A program made the translations under genes and the position numbers. Shown in pieces: positions 1-10,450 of a stretch of 64,000 nt of DNA. Origin of the DNA: Amphimallon solstitiale. Taxonomy: Eukaryota > Arthropoda > Insecta > Coleoptera > Scarabaeidae. Below the pieces are notes generated by a model. That model worked only from the letters and a program-made list of their open reading frames with translations. It did not search any database and had not been told where the DNA came from. The stretch covers positions 1 to 64,000 of the forward strand of contig CAUJHA010000370.1 in NCBI GenBank assembly GCA_963170755.1, written 5' to 3'. Each line of letters begins with the position of its first letter. Within the stretch, counting starts at the first letter, position 1.

Positions 1-176
1 ATTTTTTCGAAACTTTAATCGCGAATATCTCGGAAACGGTAAGAGATAGAACGTTTTTCTTTGAACGAGAGTGTTGCCAGTGAAAATCTGTATAAGATAG
101 ACCTATTAAATCCTGCTAAATATACATTTTTTCGAAACGAGAATGTAAAAGACCATTTAAATGCTGCTAAATCGAC
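1..176 (+). repeat. Example monomer, 176-bp type B (GTAAAAG variant)
   Basis: The first complete unit. It is one base shorter than the full form because GTTCAAAG is replaced by GTAAAAG near its 3' end (about 144-150). The following unit starts with TTCCAAAC in place of TTCGAAAC, and this pairing holds across most of the window, so the two changes, about 35 bp apart, form one haplotype. This unit also carries the GTTGCC and CATTTT states. Because 176 is not a multiple of three, each type B unit shifts reading frame, which accounts for the spurious minus-strand open frames. Confidence 0.95.
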
Positions 177-201
177 ATTTTTTCCAAACTTTAATCGCGA
201 A

Positions 202-224
202 TATCTCGGAAACGGTAAGAGATA
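202..224 (+). repeat. Short inverted repeat (6-bp arms, 11-base loop), one per monomer
   Basis: TATCTC at 202-207 and its exact reverse complement GAGATA at 219-224 flank an 11-base spacer containing GGAAACGG. The arms are preserved in nearly every monomer; rare changes hit them, such as 45628 and 50749 (GAGGTA) or 48614 (TATTTC). In single-stranded DNA or a transcript this could form a weak hairpin or act as a dyad binding site. No function can be assigned from the sequence. Confidence 0.6.
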
Positions 225-238
225 GAACGTTTTTCTTT

Positions 239-366
239 GAACGAGAGTGTTCCCAGTGAAAATCTGTATAAGATAGACCTATTAAATCCTGCTAAATATA
301 CATTTTTTCGAAACGAGAATGTTCAAAGACCATTTAAATGCTGCTAAATCGACATTTTTTCGAAAC
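239..366 (+). repeat. Internal diverged direct repeat within the monomer
   Basis: Two parts of each monomer are related. The 38-base segment at 277-314 (ACCTATTAAATCCTGC onward) matches the one at 329-366 (ACCATTTAAATGCTGC onward) at 33 of 38 positions by eye, with no gap. Upstream of each core a further 14-base motif is shared, GAACGAGAGTGTTC at 239-252 and AAACGAGAATGTTC at 311-324, 12 of 14 identical. Copy 1 has about 20 extra bases between motif and core (roughly 253-276). The simplest reading is that the present unit arose by duplication of a shorter element of about 55-75 bp followed by divergence and an indel. The same arrangement is seen in every monomer. Confidence 0.85.
331..340. 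repeat. 10-bp perfect palindrome CATTTAAATG, one per monomer
   Basis: A perfect AT-rich palindrome recurring once per monomer, in the second copy of the internal duplication; the first copy (CTATTAAATC) is not palindromic. It is almost invariant. Exceptions seen are near 1569 (CTTTTAAATG), 7931 (AAGTG), 39203 (TATATG) and a 6-base deletion at about 56512. Confidence 0.7.
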
Positions 367-529
367 TTTAATCGCGAATATCTCGGAAACGGTAAGAGAT
401 AGAACGTTTTTCTTTGAACGAGAGTGTTGCCAGTGAAAATCTGTATAAGATAGACCTATTAAATCCTGCTAAATATACATTTTTTCGAAACGAGAATGTA
501 AAAGACCATTTAAATGCTGCTAAATCGAC

Positions 530-705
530 ATTTTTTCCAAACTTTAATCGCGAATATCTCGGAAACGGTAAGAGATAGAACGTTTTTCTTTGAACGAGAG
601 TGTTCCCAGTGAAATCTGTATAAGATAGACCTATTAAATCCTGCTAAATATACATCTTTTCGAAACGAGAATGTTCAAAGACCATTTAAATGCTGCTAAA
701 TCGAC
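530..705 (+). repeat. Example monomer, 176-bp type C (GTGAAATC variant)
   Basis: This unit is shortened by one A in the run of GTGAAAATC (around 611), giving GTGAAATC, and keeps GTTCAAAG. It carries the CATCTT state. Type C units are a minority but recur through the array (for example near 4497, 6087, 8910, 11555, 17210, 25515, 29755, 43013, 50608 and 61376). They frequently sit directly after a type B unit, as here, so the pair is inherited together in higher-order blocks. Confidence 0.9.
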
Positions 706-2299
706 ATTTTTTCGAAACTTTAATCGCGAATATCTCGGAAACGGTAAGAGATAGAACGTTTTGCTTTGAACGAGAGTGTTGCCAGTGAAAATCTGTATAA
801 GATAGACCTATTAAATCCTGCTAAATATACATTTTTTCGAAACGAGAATGTTCAAAGACCATTTAAATGCTGCTAAATCGACATTTTTTCGAAACTTTAA
901 TCGCGAATATCTCGGAAACGGTAAGAGATAGAACGTTTTGCTTTGAACGAGAGTGTTCCCAGTGAAAATCTGTATAAGATAGACCTATTAAATCCTGCTA
1001 AATATACATTTTTTCGAAACGAGAATGTTCAAAGGCCATTTAAATGCTGCTAAATCGACATTTTTTCGAAACTTTAATCGCGAATATCTCGGAAACGGTA
1101 AGAGATAGAACGTTTTTCTTTGAACGAGAGTGTTCCCAGTGAAAATCTGTATAAGATAGACCTATTAAATCCTGCTAAATATACATTTTTTCGAAACGAG
1201 AATGTTCAAAGACCATTTAAATGCTGCTAAATCGACATTTTTTCGAAACTTTAATCGCGAATATCTCGGAAACGGTAAGAGATAGAACGTTTTTCTTTGA
1301 ACGAGAGTGTTGCCAGTGAAAATCTGTATAAGATAGACCTATTAAATCCTGCTAAATATACATTTTTTCGAAACGAGAATGTAAAAGACCATTTAAATGC
1401 TGCTAAATCGACATTTTTTCCAAACTTTAATCGCGAATATCTCGGAAACGGTAAGAGATACAACGTTTTTCTTTGAACGAGAGTGTTGCCAGTGAAAATC
1501 TGTATAAGATAGACCTATTAAATCCTGCTAAATATACATTTTTTCGAAACGAGAATGTTCAAAGACCTTTTAAATGCTGCTAAATCGACATTTTTTCCAA
1601 ACTTTAATCGCGAATATCTCGGAAACGGTAAGAGATAGAACGTTTTTCTTTGAACGAGAGTGTTGCCAGTGAAAATCTGTATAAGATAGACCTATTAAAT
1701 CCTGCTAAATATACATTTTTTCGAAACGAGAATGTAAAAGACCATTTAAATGCTGCTAAATCGACATTTTTTCCAAACTTTAATCGCGAATATCTCGGAA
1801 ACGGTAAGAGATACAACGTTTTTCTTTGAACGAGAGTGTTGCCAGTGAAAATCTGTATAAGATAGACCTATTAAATCCTGCTAAATATGCATTTTTTCGA
1901 AACGAGAATGTAAAAGACCATTTAAATGCTGCTAAATCGACATTTTTTCCAAATTTTAATCGCGAATATCTCGGAAACGGTAAGAGATACAACGTTTTTC
2001 TTTGAACGAGAGTGTTCCCAGTGAAAATCTGTATAAGATAGACCTATTAAATCCTGCTAAATATACATTTTTTCGAAACGAGAATGTTCAAAGACCATTT
2101 AAATGCTGCTAAATCGACATTTTTTCGAAACTTTAATCGCGAATATCTCGGAAACGGTAAGAGATAGAACGTTTTGCTTTGAACGAGAGTGTTCCCAGTG
2201 AAAATCTGTATAAGATAGACCTATTAAATCCTGCTAAATATACATTTTTTCGAAACGAGAATGTAAAAGACCATTTAAATGCTGCTAAATCGACATTTT

Positions 2300-5200
2300 T
2301 TCGAAACTTTAATCGCGAATATCTCGGAAACGGTAAGAGATAGAACGTTTTGCTTTGAACGAGAGTGTTGCCAGTGAAAATCTGTATAAGATAGACCTAT
2401 TAAATCCTGCTAAATATACATCTTTTCGAAACGAGAATGTTCAAAGACCATTTAAATGCTGCTAAATCGACATTTTTTCGAAACTTTAATCGCGAATATC
2501 TCGGAAACGGTAAGAGATAGAACGTTTTTCTTTGAACGAGAGTGTTCCCAGTGAAAATCTGTATAAGATAGACCTATTAAATCCTGCTAAATATACATTT
2601 TTTCGAAACGAGAATGTAAAAGACCATTTAAATGCTGCTAAATCGACATTTTTTCCAAACTTTAATCGCGAATATCTCGGAAACGGTAAGAGATACAACG
2701 TTTTTCTTTGAACGAGAGTGTTCCCAGTGATAATCTGTATAAGATAGACCTATTAAATCCTGCTAAATATACATCTTTTCGAAACGAGAATGTTCAAAGA
2801 CCATTTAAATGCTGCTAAATCGACATTTTTTCGAAACTTTAATCGCGAATATCTCGGAAACGGTAAGAGATAGAACGTTTTTCTTTGAACGAGAGTGTTC
2901 CCAGTGAAAATCTGTATAAGATAGACCTATTAAATCCTGCTAAATATACATCTTTTCGAAACGAGAATGTTCAAAGACCATTTAAATGCTGCTAAATCGA
3001 CATTTTTTCGAAACTTTAATCGCGAATATCTCGGAAACGGTAAGAGATAGAACGTTTTTCTTTGAACGAGAGTGTTCCCAGTGAAAATCTGTATAAGATA
3101 GACCTATTAAATCCTGCTAAATATACATCTTTTCGAAACGAGAATGTTCAAAGACCATTTAAATGCTGCTAAATCGACATTTTTTCGAAACTTTAATCGC
3201 GAATATCTCGGAAACGGTAAGAGATAGAACGTTTTGCTTTGAACGAGAGTGTTCCCAGTGAAAATCTGTATAAGATAGACCTATTAAATCCTCCTAAATA
3301 TACATTTTTTCGAAACGAGAATGTAAAAGACCATTTAAATGCTGCTAAATCGACATTTTTTCCAAACTTTAATCGCGAATATCTCGGAAACGGTAAGAGA
3401 TACAACGTTTTTCTTTGAACGAGAGTGTTGCCAGTGAAAATCTGTATAAGATAGACCTATTAAATCCTGCTAAATATACATTTTTTCGAAACGAGAATGT
3501 TCAAAGGCCATTTAAATGCTGCTAAATCGACATTTTTTCGAAACTTTAATCGCGAATATCTCGGAAACGGTAAGAGATAGAACGTTTTTCTTTGAACGAG
3601 AGTGTTCCCAGTGAAAATCTGTATAAGATAGACCTATTAAATCCTGCTAAATATACATCTTTTCGAAACGAGAATGTTCAAAGACCATTTAAATGCTGCT
3701 AAATCGACATTTTTTCGAAATTTTAATCGCGAATATCTCGGAAACGGTAAGAGATAGAACGTTTTGCTTTGAACGAGAGTGTTCCCAGTGAAAATCTGTA
3801 TAAGATAGACCTATTAAATCCTGCTAAATATACATTTTTTCGAAACGAGAATGTAAAAGACCATTTAAATGCTGCTAAATCGACATTTTTTCCAAACTTT
3901 AATCGCGAATATCTCGGAAACGGTAAGAGATAGAACGTTTTTCTTTGAACGAGAGTGTTGCCAGTGAAAATCTGTATAAGATAGACCTATTAAATCCTGC
4001 TAAATATACATTTTTTCGAAAGGAGAATGTTCAAAGACCATTTAAATGCTGCTAAATCGACATTTTTTCGAAACTTTAATCGCGAATATCTCGGAAACGG
4101 TAAGAGATAGAACGTTTTTCTTTGAACGAGAGTGTTGCCAGTGAAAATCTGTATAAGATAGACCTATTAAATCCTGCTAAATATACATTTTTTCGAAACG
4201 AGAATGTTCAAAGACCATTTAAATGCTGCTAAATCGACATTTTTTCGAAACTTTAATCGCGAATATCTCGGAAACGGTAAGAGATAGAACGTTTTTCTTT
4301 GAACGAGAGTGTTGCCAGTGAAAATCTGTATAAGATAGACCTATTAAGTCCTGCTAAATATACATTTTTTCGAAACGAGAATGTTCAAAGGCCATTTAAA
4401 TGCTGCTAAATCGACATTTTTTCGAAACTTTAATCGCGAATATCTCGGAAACGGTAAGAGATAGAACGTTTTTCTTTGAACGAGAGTGTTCCCAGTGAAA
4501 TCTGTATAAGATAGACCTATTAAATCCTGCTAAATATACATTTTTTCGAAACGAGAATGTTCAAAGACCATTTAAATGCTGCTAAATCGACATTTTTTCG
4601 AAACTTTAATCGCGAATATCTCGGAAACGGTAAGAGATAGAACGTTTTTCTTTGAACGAGAGTGTTCCCAGTGAAAATCTGTATAAGATAGACCTATTAA
4701 ATCCTGCTAAATATACATTTTTTCGAAACGAGAATGTTCAAAGACCATTTAAATGCTGCTAAATCGACATTTTTTCGAAACTTTAATCGCGAATATCTCG
4801 GAAACGGTAAGAGATAGAACGTTTTTCTTTGAACGAGAGTGTTCCCAGTGAAAATCTGTATAAGATAGACCTATTAAATCCTGCTAAATATACATTTTTT
4901 CGAAACGAGAATGTTCAAAGACCATTTAAATGCTGCTAAATCGACATTTTTTCGAAACTTTAATCGCGAATATCTCGGAAACGGTAAGAGATAGAACGTT
5001 TTTCTTTGAACGAGAGTGTTCCCAGTGAAAATCTGTATAAGATAGACCTATTAAATCCTGCTAAATATACATCTTTTCGAAACGAGAATGTTCAAAGACC
5101 ATTTAAATGCTGCTAAATCGACATTTTTTCGAAACTTTAATCGCGAATATCTCGGAAACGGTAAGAGATAGAACGTTTTGCTTTGAACGAGAGTGTTCCC

Positions 5201-5340
5201 AGTGAAAATCTGTATAAGATAGACCTATTAAATCCTGCTAAATATACATCTTTTCGAAACGAGAATGTTCAAAGACCATTTAAATGCTGCTAAATCGACA
5301 TTCTTTCGAAACTTTAATCGCGAATATCTCGGAAACGGTA
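2300..5340 (+). repeat. Satellite monomers, no long block partner identified
   Basis: About 17 monomers of all types. It includes three consecutive GTTCCC/CATCTT units at about 2.7-3.2 kb and three consecutive GTTGCC units at about 3.95-4.4 kb, the last with AAAGGCC. GATACAAC variants occur at about 2694 and 3402. I could not match a long stretch of this order elsewhere in the window. No gene or non-satellite sequence is present. Confidence 0.7.
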
Positions 5341-6358
5341 AGAGATAGAACGTTTTGCTTTGAACGAGAGTGTTCCCAGTGAAAATCTGTATAAGATAGA
5401 CCTATTAAATCCTGCTAAATATACATTTTTTCGAAACGAGAATGTAAAAGACCATTTAAATGCTGCTAAATCGACATTTTTTCCAAACTTTAATCGCGAA
5501 TATCTCGGAAACGGTAAGAGATAGAACGTTTTTCTTTGAACGAGAGTGTTCCCAGTGAAAATCTGTATAAGATAGACCTATTAAATCCTGCTAAATATAC
5601 ATCTTTTCGAAACGAGAATGTTCAAAGACCATTTAAATGCTGCTAAATCGACATTTTTTCGAAACTTTAATCGCGAATATCTCGGAAACGGTAAGAGATA
5701 GAACGTTTTTCTTTGAACGAGAGTGTTCCCAGTGAAAATCTGTATAAGATAGACCTATTAAATCCTGCTAAATATACATCTTTTCGAAACGAGAATGTTC
5801 AAAGACCATTTAAATGCTGCTAAATCGACATTTTTTCGAAACTTTAATCGCGAATATCTCGGAAACGGTAAGAGATAGAACGTTTTTCTTTGAACGAGAG
5901 TGTTGCCAGTGAAAATCTGTATAAGATAGACCTATTAAATCCTGCTAAATATACATTTTTTCGAAACGAGAATGTAAAAGACCATTTAAATGCTGCTAAA
6001 TCGACATTTTTTCCAAACTTTAATCGCGAATATCTCGGAAACGGTAAGAGATAGAACGTTTTTCTTTGAACGAGAGTGTTCCCAGTGAAATCTGTATAAG
6101 ATAGACCTATTAAATCCTGCTAAATATACATCTTTTCGAAACGAGAATGTTCAAAGACCATTTAAATGCTGCTAAATCGACATTTTTTCGAAACTTTAAT
6201 CGCGAATATCTCGGAAACGGTAAGAGATAGAACGTTTTGCTTTGAACGAGAGTGTTCCCAGTGAAAATCTGTATAAGATAGACCTATTAAATCCTGCTAA
6301 ATATACATCTTTTCGAAACGAGAATGTTCAAAGACCATTTAAATGCTGCTAAATCGAC

Positions 6359-8480
6359 ATTTTTTCGAAACTTTAATCGCGAATATCTCGGAAACGGTAA
6401 GAGATAGAACGTTTTTCTTTGAACGAGTGTTGCCAGTGAAAATCTGTATAAGATAGACCTATTAAATCCTGCTAAATATACATTTTTTCGAAACGAGAAT
6501 GTAAAAGACCATTTAAATGCTGCTAAATCGACATTTTTTTCCAAACTTTAATCGCGAATATCTCGGAAACGGTAAGAGATAGAACGTTTTTCTTTGAACG
6601 AGAGTGTTCCCAGTGAAAATCTGTATAAGATAGACCTATTAAATCCTGCTAAATATACATTTTTTCGAAACGAGAATGTTCAAAGGCCATTTAAATGCTG
6701 CTAAATCGACATTTTTTCGAAACTTTAATCGCGAATATCTCGGAAACGGTAAGAGATAGAACGTTTTTCTTTGAACGAGAGTGTTGCCAGTGAAAATCTG
6801 TATAAGATAGACCTATTAAATCCTGCTAAATATACATTTTTTCGAAACGAGAATGTAAAAGACCATTTAAATGCTGCTAAATCGACATTTTTTCCAAATT
6901 TTAATCGCGAATATCTCGGAAACGGTAAGAGATAGAACGTTTTTCTTTGAACGAGAGTGTTCCCAGTGAAATCTGTATAAGATAGACCTATTAAATCCTG
7001 CTAAATATACATCTTTTCGAAACGAGAATGTTCAAAGACCATTTAAATGCTGCTAAATCGACATTTTTTCGAAACTTTAATCGCGAATATCTCGGAAACG
7101 GTAAGAGATAGAACGTTTTGCTTTGAACGAGAGTGTTGCCAGTGAAAATCTGTATAAGATAGACCTATTAAATCCTGCTAAATATACATTTTTTCGAAAC
7201 GAGAATGTTCAAAGACCATTTAAATGCTGCTAAATCGACATTTTTTCGAAACTTTAATCGCGAATATCTCGGAAACGGTAAGAGATAGAACGTTTTGCTT
7301 TGAACGAGAGTGTTCCCAGTGAAAATCTGTATAAGATAGACCTATTAAATCCTGCTAAATATACATTTTTTCGAAACGAGAATGTTCAAAGGCCATTTAA
7401 ATGCTGCTAAATCGACATTTTTTCGAAACTTTAATCTCGAATATCTCGGAAACGGTAAGAGATAGAACGTTTTTCTTTGAACGAGAGTGTTCCCAGTGAA
7501 AATCTGTATAAGATAGACCTATTAAATCCTGCTAAATATACATTTTTTCGAAACGAGAATGTTCAAAGACCATTTAAATGCTGCTAAATCGACATTTTTT
7601 CGAAACTTTAATCGCGAATATCTCGGAAACGGTAAGAGATAGAACGTTTTTCTTTGAACGAGAGTGTTGCCAGTGAAAATCTGTATAAGATAGACCTATT
7701 AAATCCTGCTAAATATACATTTTTTCGAAACGAGAATGTTCAAAGACCATTTAAATGCTGCTAAATCGACATTTTTTCCAAATTTTAATCGCGAATATCT
7801 CGGAAACGGTAAGAGATAGAACGTTTTTCTTTGAACGAGAGTGTTGCCAGTGAAAATCTGTATAAGATAGACCTATTAAATCCTGCTAAATATACATTTT
7901 TTCGAAACGAGAATGTAAAAGACCATTTAAGTGCTGCTAAATCGACATTTTTTCCAAACTTTAATCGCGAATATCTCGGAAACGGTAAGAGATACAACGT
8001 TTTTCTTTGAACGAGAGTGTTGCCAGTGAAAATCTGTATAAGATAGACCTATTAAATCCTGCTAAATATACATTTTTTCGAAACGAGAATGTAAAAGACC
8101 ATTTAAATGCTGCTAAATCGACATTTTTTCCAAATTTTAATCGCGAATATCTCGGAAACGGTAAGAGATACAACGTTTTTCTTTGAACGAGAGTGTTCCC
8201 AGTGAAAATCTGTATAAGATAGACCTATTAAATCCTGCTAAATATACATTTTTTCGAAACGAGAATGTTCAAAGACCATTTAAATGCTGCTAAATCGACA
8301 TTTTTTCGAAACTTTAATCGCGAATATCTCGGAAACGGTAAGAGATAGAACGTTTTGCTTTGAACGAGAGTGTTCCCAGTGAAAATCTGTATAAGATAGA
8401 CCTATTAAATCCTGCTAAATATACATTTTTTCGAAACGAGAATGTAAAAGACCATTTAAATGCTGCTAAATCGACATTTT
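6359..8480 (+). repeat. Higher-order block copy 2 (partner 1-2300), one monomer deleted
   Basis: Same variant order as the left edge of the window. The unit at about 7.59-7.77 kb has the front of the partner unit at 1237 (GATAGAAC, GTTGCC) and the back of the partner unit at 1413 (GTTCAAAG followed by a CCAAA start), as expected if unequal exchange removed one monomer between them. The first unit carries two private indels: loss of two bases at about 6427 (GAACGAGTG) and an extra T in the T-tract at about 6534-6540. These account exactly for the offset change from 6358 to 6357. Confidence 0.75.
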
Positions 8481-8999
8481 TTCCAAACTTTAATCGCGAA
8501 TATCTCGGAAACGGTAAGAGATACAACGTTTTTCTTTGAACGAGAGTGTTCCCAGTGAAAATCTGTATAAGATAGACATATTAAATCCTGCTAAATATAC
8601 ATTTTTTCGAAACGAGAATGTTCAAAGACCATTTAAATGCTGCTAAATCGACATTTTTTCGAAACTTTAATCGCGAATATCTCGGAAACGGTAAGAGATA
8701 GAACGTTTTTCTTTGAACGAGAGTGTTGCCAGTGAAAATCTGTATAAGATAGACCTATTAAATCCTGCTAAATATACATTTTTTCGAAACGAGAATGTAA
8801 AAGACCATTTAAATGCTGCTAAATCGACATTTTTTCCAAACTTTAATCGCGAATATCTCGGAAACGGTAAGAGATAGAACGTTTTTCTTTGAACGAGAGT
8901 GTTCCCAGTGAAATCTGTATAAGATAGACCTATTAAATCCTGCTAAATATACATCTTTTCGAAACGAGAATGTTCAAAGACCATTTAAATGCTGCTAAA

Positions 9000-10450
9000 T
9001 CGACATTTTTTCGAAACTTTAATCGCGAATATCTCGGAAACGGTAAGAGATAGAACGTTTTGCTTTGAACGAGAGTGTTGCCAGTGAAAATCTGTATAAG
9101 ATAGACCTATTAAATCCTGCTAAATATACATTTTTTCGAAACGAGAATGTTCAAAGACCATTTAAATGCTGCTAAATCGACATTTTTTCGAAACTTTAAT
9201 CGCGAATATCTCGGAAACGGTAAGAGATAGAACGTTTTTCTTTGAACGAGAGTGTTCCTAGTGAAATCTGTATAAGATAGACCTATTAAATCCTGCTAAA
9301 TATACATTTTTTCGAAACGAGAATGTTCAAAGACCATTTAAATGCTGCTAAATCGACATTTTTTCGAAACTTTAATCGCGAATATCTCGGAAACGGTAAG
9401 AGATAGAACGTTTTGCTTTGAACGAGAGTGTTCCCAGTGAAAATCTGTATAAGATAGACCTATTAAATCCTGCTAAATATACATTTTTTCGAAACGAGAA
9501 TGTTCAAAGGCCATTTAAATGCTGCTAAATCGACATTTTTTCGAAACTTTAATCGCGAATATCTCGGAAACGGTAAGAGATAGAACGTTTTTCTTTGAAA
9601 GAGAGTGTTCCCAGTGAAAATCTGTATAAGATAGACCTATTAAATCCTGCTAAATATACATCTTTTCGAAACGAGAATGTTCAAAGACCATTTAAATGCT
9701 GCTAAATCGACATTTTTTCGAAACTTTAATCGCGAATATCTCAGAAACGGTAAGAGATAGAACGTTTTGCTTTGAACGAGAGTGTTCCCAGTGAAAATCT
9801 GTATAAGATAGACCTATTAAATCCTGCTAAATATACATTTTTTCGAAACGAGAATGTAAAAGACCATTTAAATGCTGCTAAATCGACATTTTTTCCAAAC
9901 TTTAATCGCGAATATCTCGGAAACGGTAAGAGATAGAACGTTTTTCTTTGAACGAGAGTGTTCCCAGTGAAAATCTGTATAAGATAGACCTATTAAATCC
10001 TGCTAAATATACATCTTTTCGAAACGAGAATGTTCAAAGACCATTTAAATGCTGCTAAATCGACATTTTTTCGAAACTTTAATCGCGAATATCTCGGAAA
10101 CGGTAAGAGATAGAACGTTTTTCTTTGAACGAGAGTGTTCCCAGTGAAAATCTGTATAAGATAGACCTATTAAATCCTGCTAAATATACATCTTTTCGAA
10201 ACGAGAATGTTCAAAGACCATTTAAATGCTGCTAAATCGACATTTTTTCGAAACTTTAATCGCGAATATCTCGGAAACGGTAAGAGATAGAACGTTTTTC
10301 TTTGAACGAGAGTGTTGCCAGTGAAAATCTGTATAAGATAGACCTATTAAATCCTGCTAAATATACATTTTTTCGAAACGAGAATGTAAAAGACCATTTA
10401 AATGCTGCTAAATCGACATTTTTTCCAAACTTTAATCGCGAATATCTCGG
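9000..10450 (+). repeat. 20-monomer-spaced block, copy 1 (partner 12540-13980)
   Basis: Eight monomers in the order TTTTGC/GTTGCC, GTGAAATC, TTTTGC/GTTCCC with AAAGGCC, GTTCCC/CATCTT, TTTTGC with GTAAAAG, two GTTCCC/CATCTT units, GTTGCC with GTAAAAG. The same order recurs 3533 bp downstream (20 units less 7 bases). The GTAAAAG at 9853-9862 corresponds to the one at 13386. Private changes such as the T in GTTCCTAG at about 9259 and GAAAGAGAG at about 9600 are not shared, so they post-date the copying. Confidence 0.7.

Larger units (their letters stand above)
177..353 (+). repeat. Example monomer, full-length 177-bp type A
   Basis: The second unit, with both GTGAAAATC and GTTCAAAG intact, is 177 bp, the commonest length. 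It is used here as the reference for internal landmarks: T-tracts at 178-183, 230-234 and 303-308; TCGCGA at 195-200; dyad arms at 202-207 and 219-224; palindromes at 306-313 and 331-340. The phase chosen for the unit start is arbitrary, since no array edge is present to define a natural boundary. Confidence 0.95.
1..2300 (+). repeat. Higher-order block copy 1 of about 13 monomers (partner 6359-8480)
   Basis: The order of monomer variants here matches that at 6.36-8.48 kb: GTTGCC/GTAAAAG, GTTCCC, GTTGCC/GTAAAAG, GTGAAATC, TTTTGC/GTTGCC, TTTTGC/GTTCCC with AAAGGCC, GTTCCC, then a run of GTTGCC units with the GATACAAC variant. The offset is 6357-6358 bp at the start and 6181 bp after about 1.4 kb, so the partner has one monomer fewer. 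The first 706 bp also behave as a repeated dimer (353-bp step). Confidence 0.75.

Noticed and set aside
253..285. TATA-like promoter (CTGTATAAGATAG) in each monomer
   Set aside because: A TATAAG string is expected in AT-rich sequence; no start-site context or transcribed unit supports it.
1251..1463. Minus-strand 70-codon open frame, recurring with minor changes about 25 times (for example 1604-1816, 19091-19303, 54428-54640, 61836-62048)
   Set aside because: It is translated satellite. It starts at TTG rather than ATG, overlaps its own copies (1604-1816 and 1780-1992), spans a monomer junction, exists only when a 176-bp unit follows the GATACAAC variant, and shows no domain or conservation beyond the DNA repeat.
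3280..3310. Telomere-type repeat (CCTAA/TTAGG)
   Set aside because: CCTAA appears only as a single private change (TCCTCCTAAAT at about 3291), not in tandem.
6287..6544. Minus-strand 85-codon open frame
   Set aside because: Created by two private indels (an extra T in the T-tract at 6534-6540 and a 2-base loss at about 6427) in a satellite unit; it begins at TTG and has no independent support.
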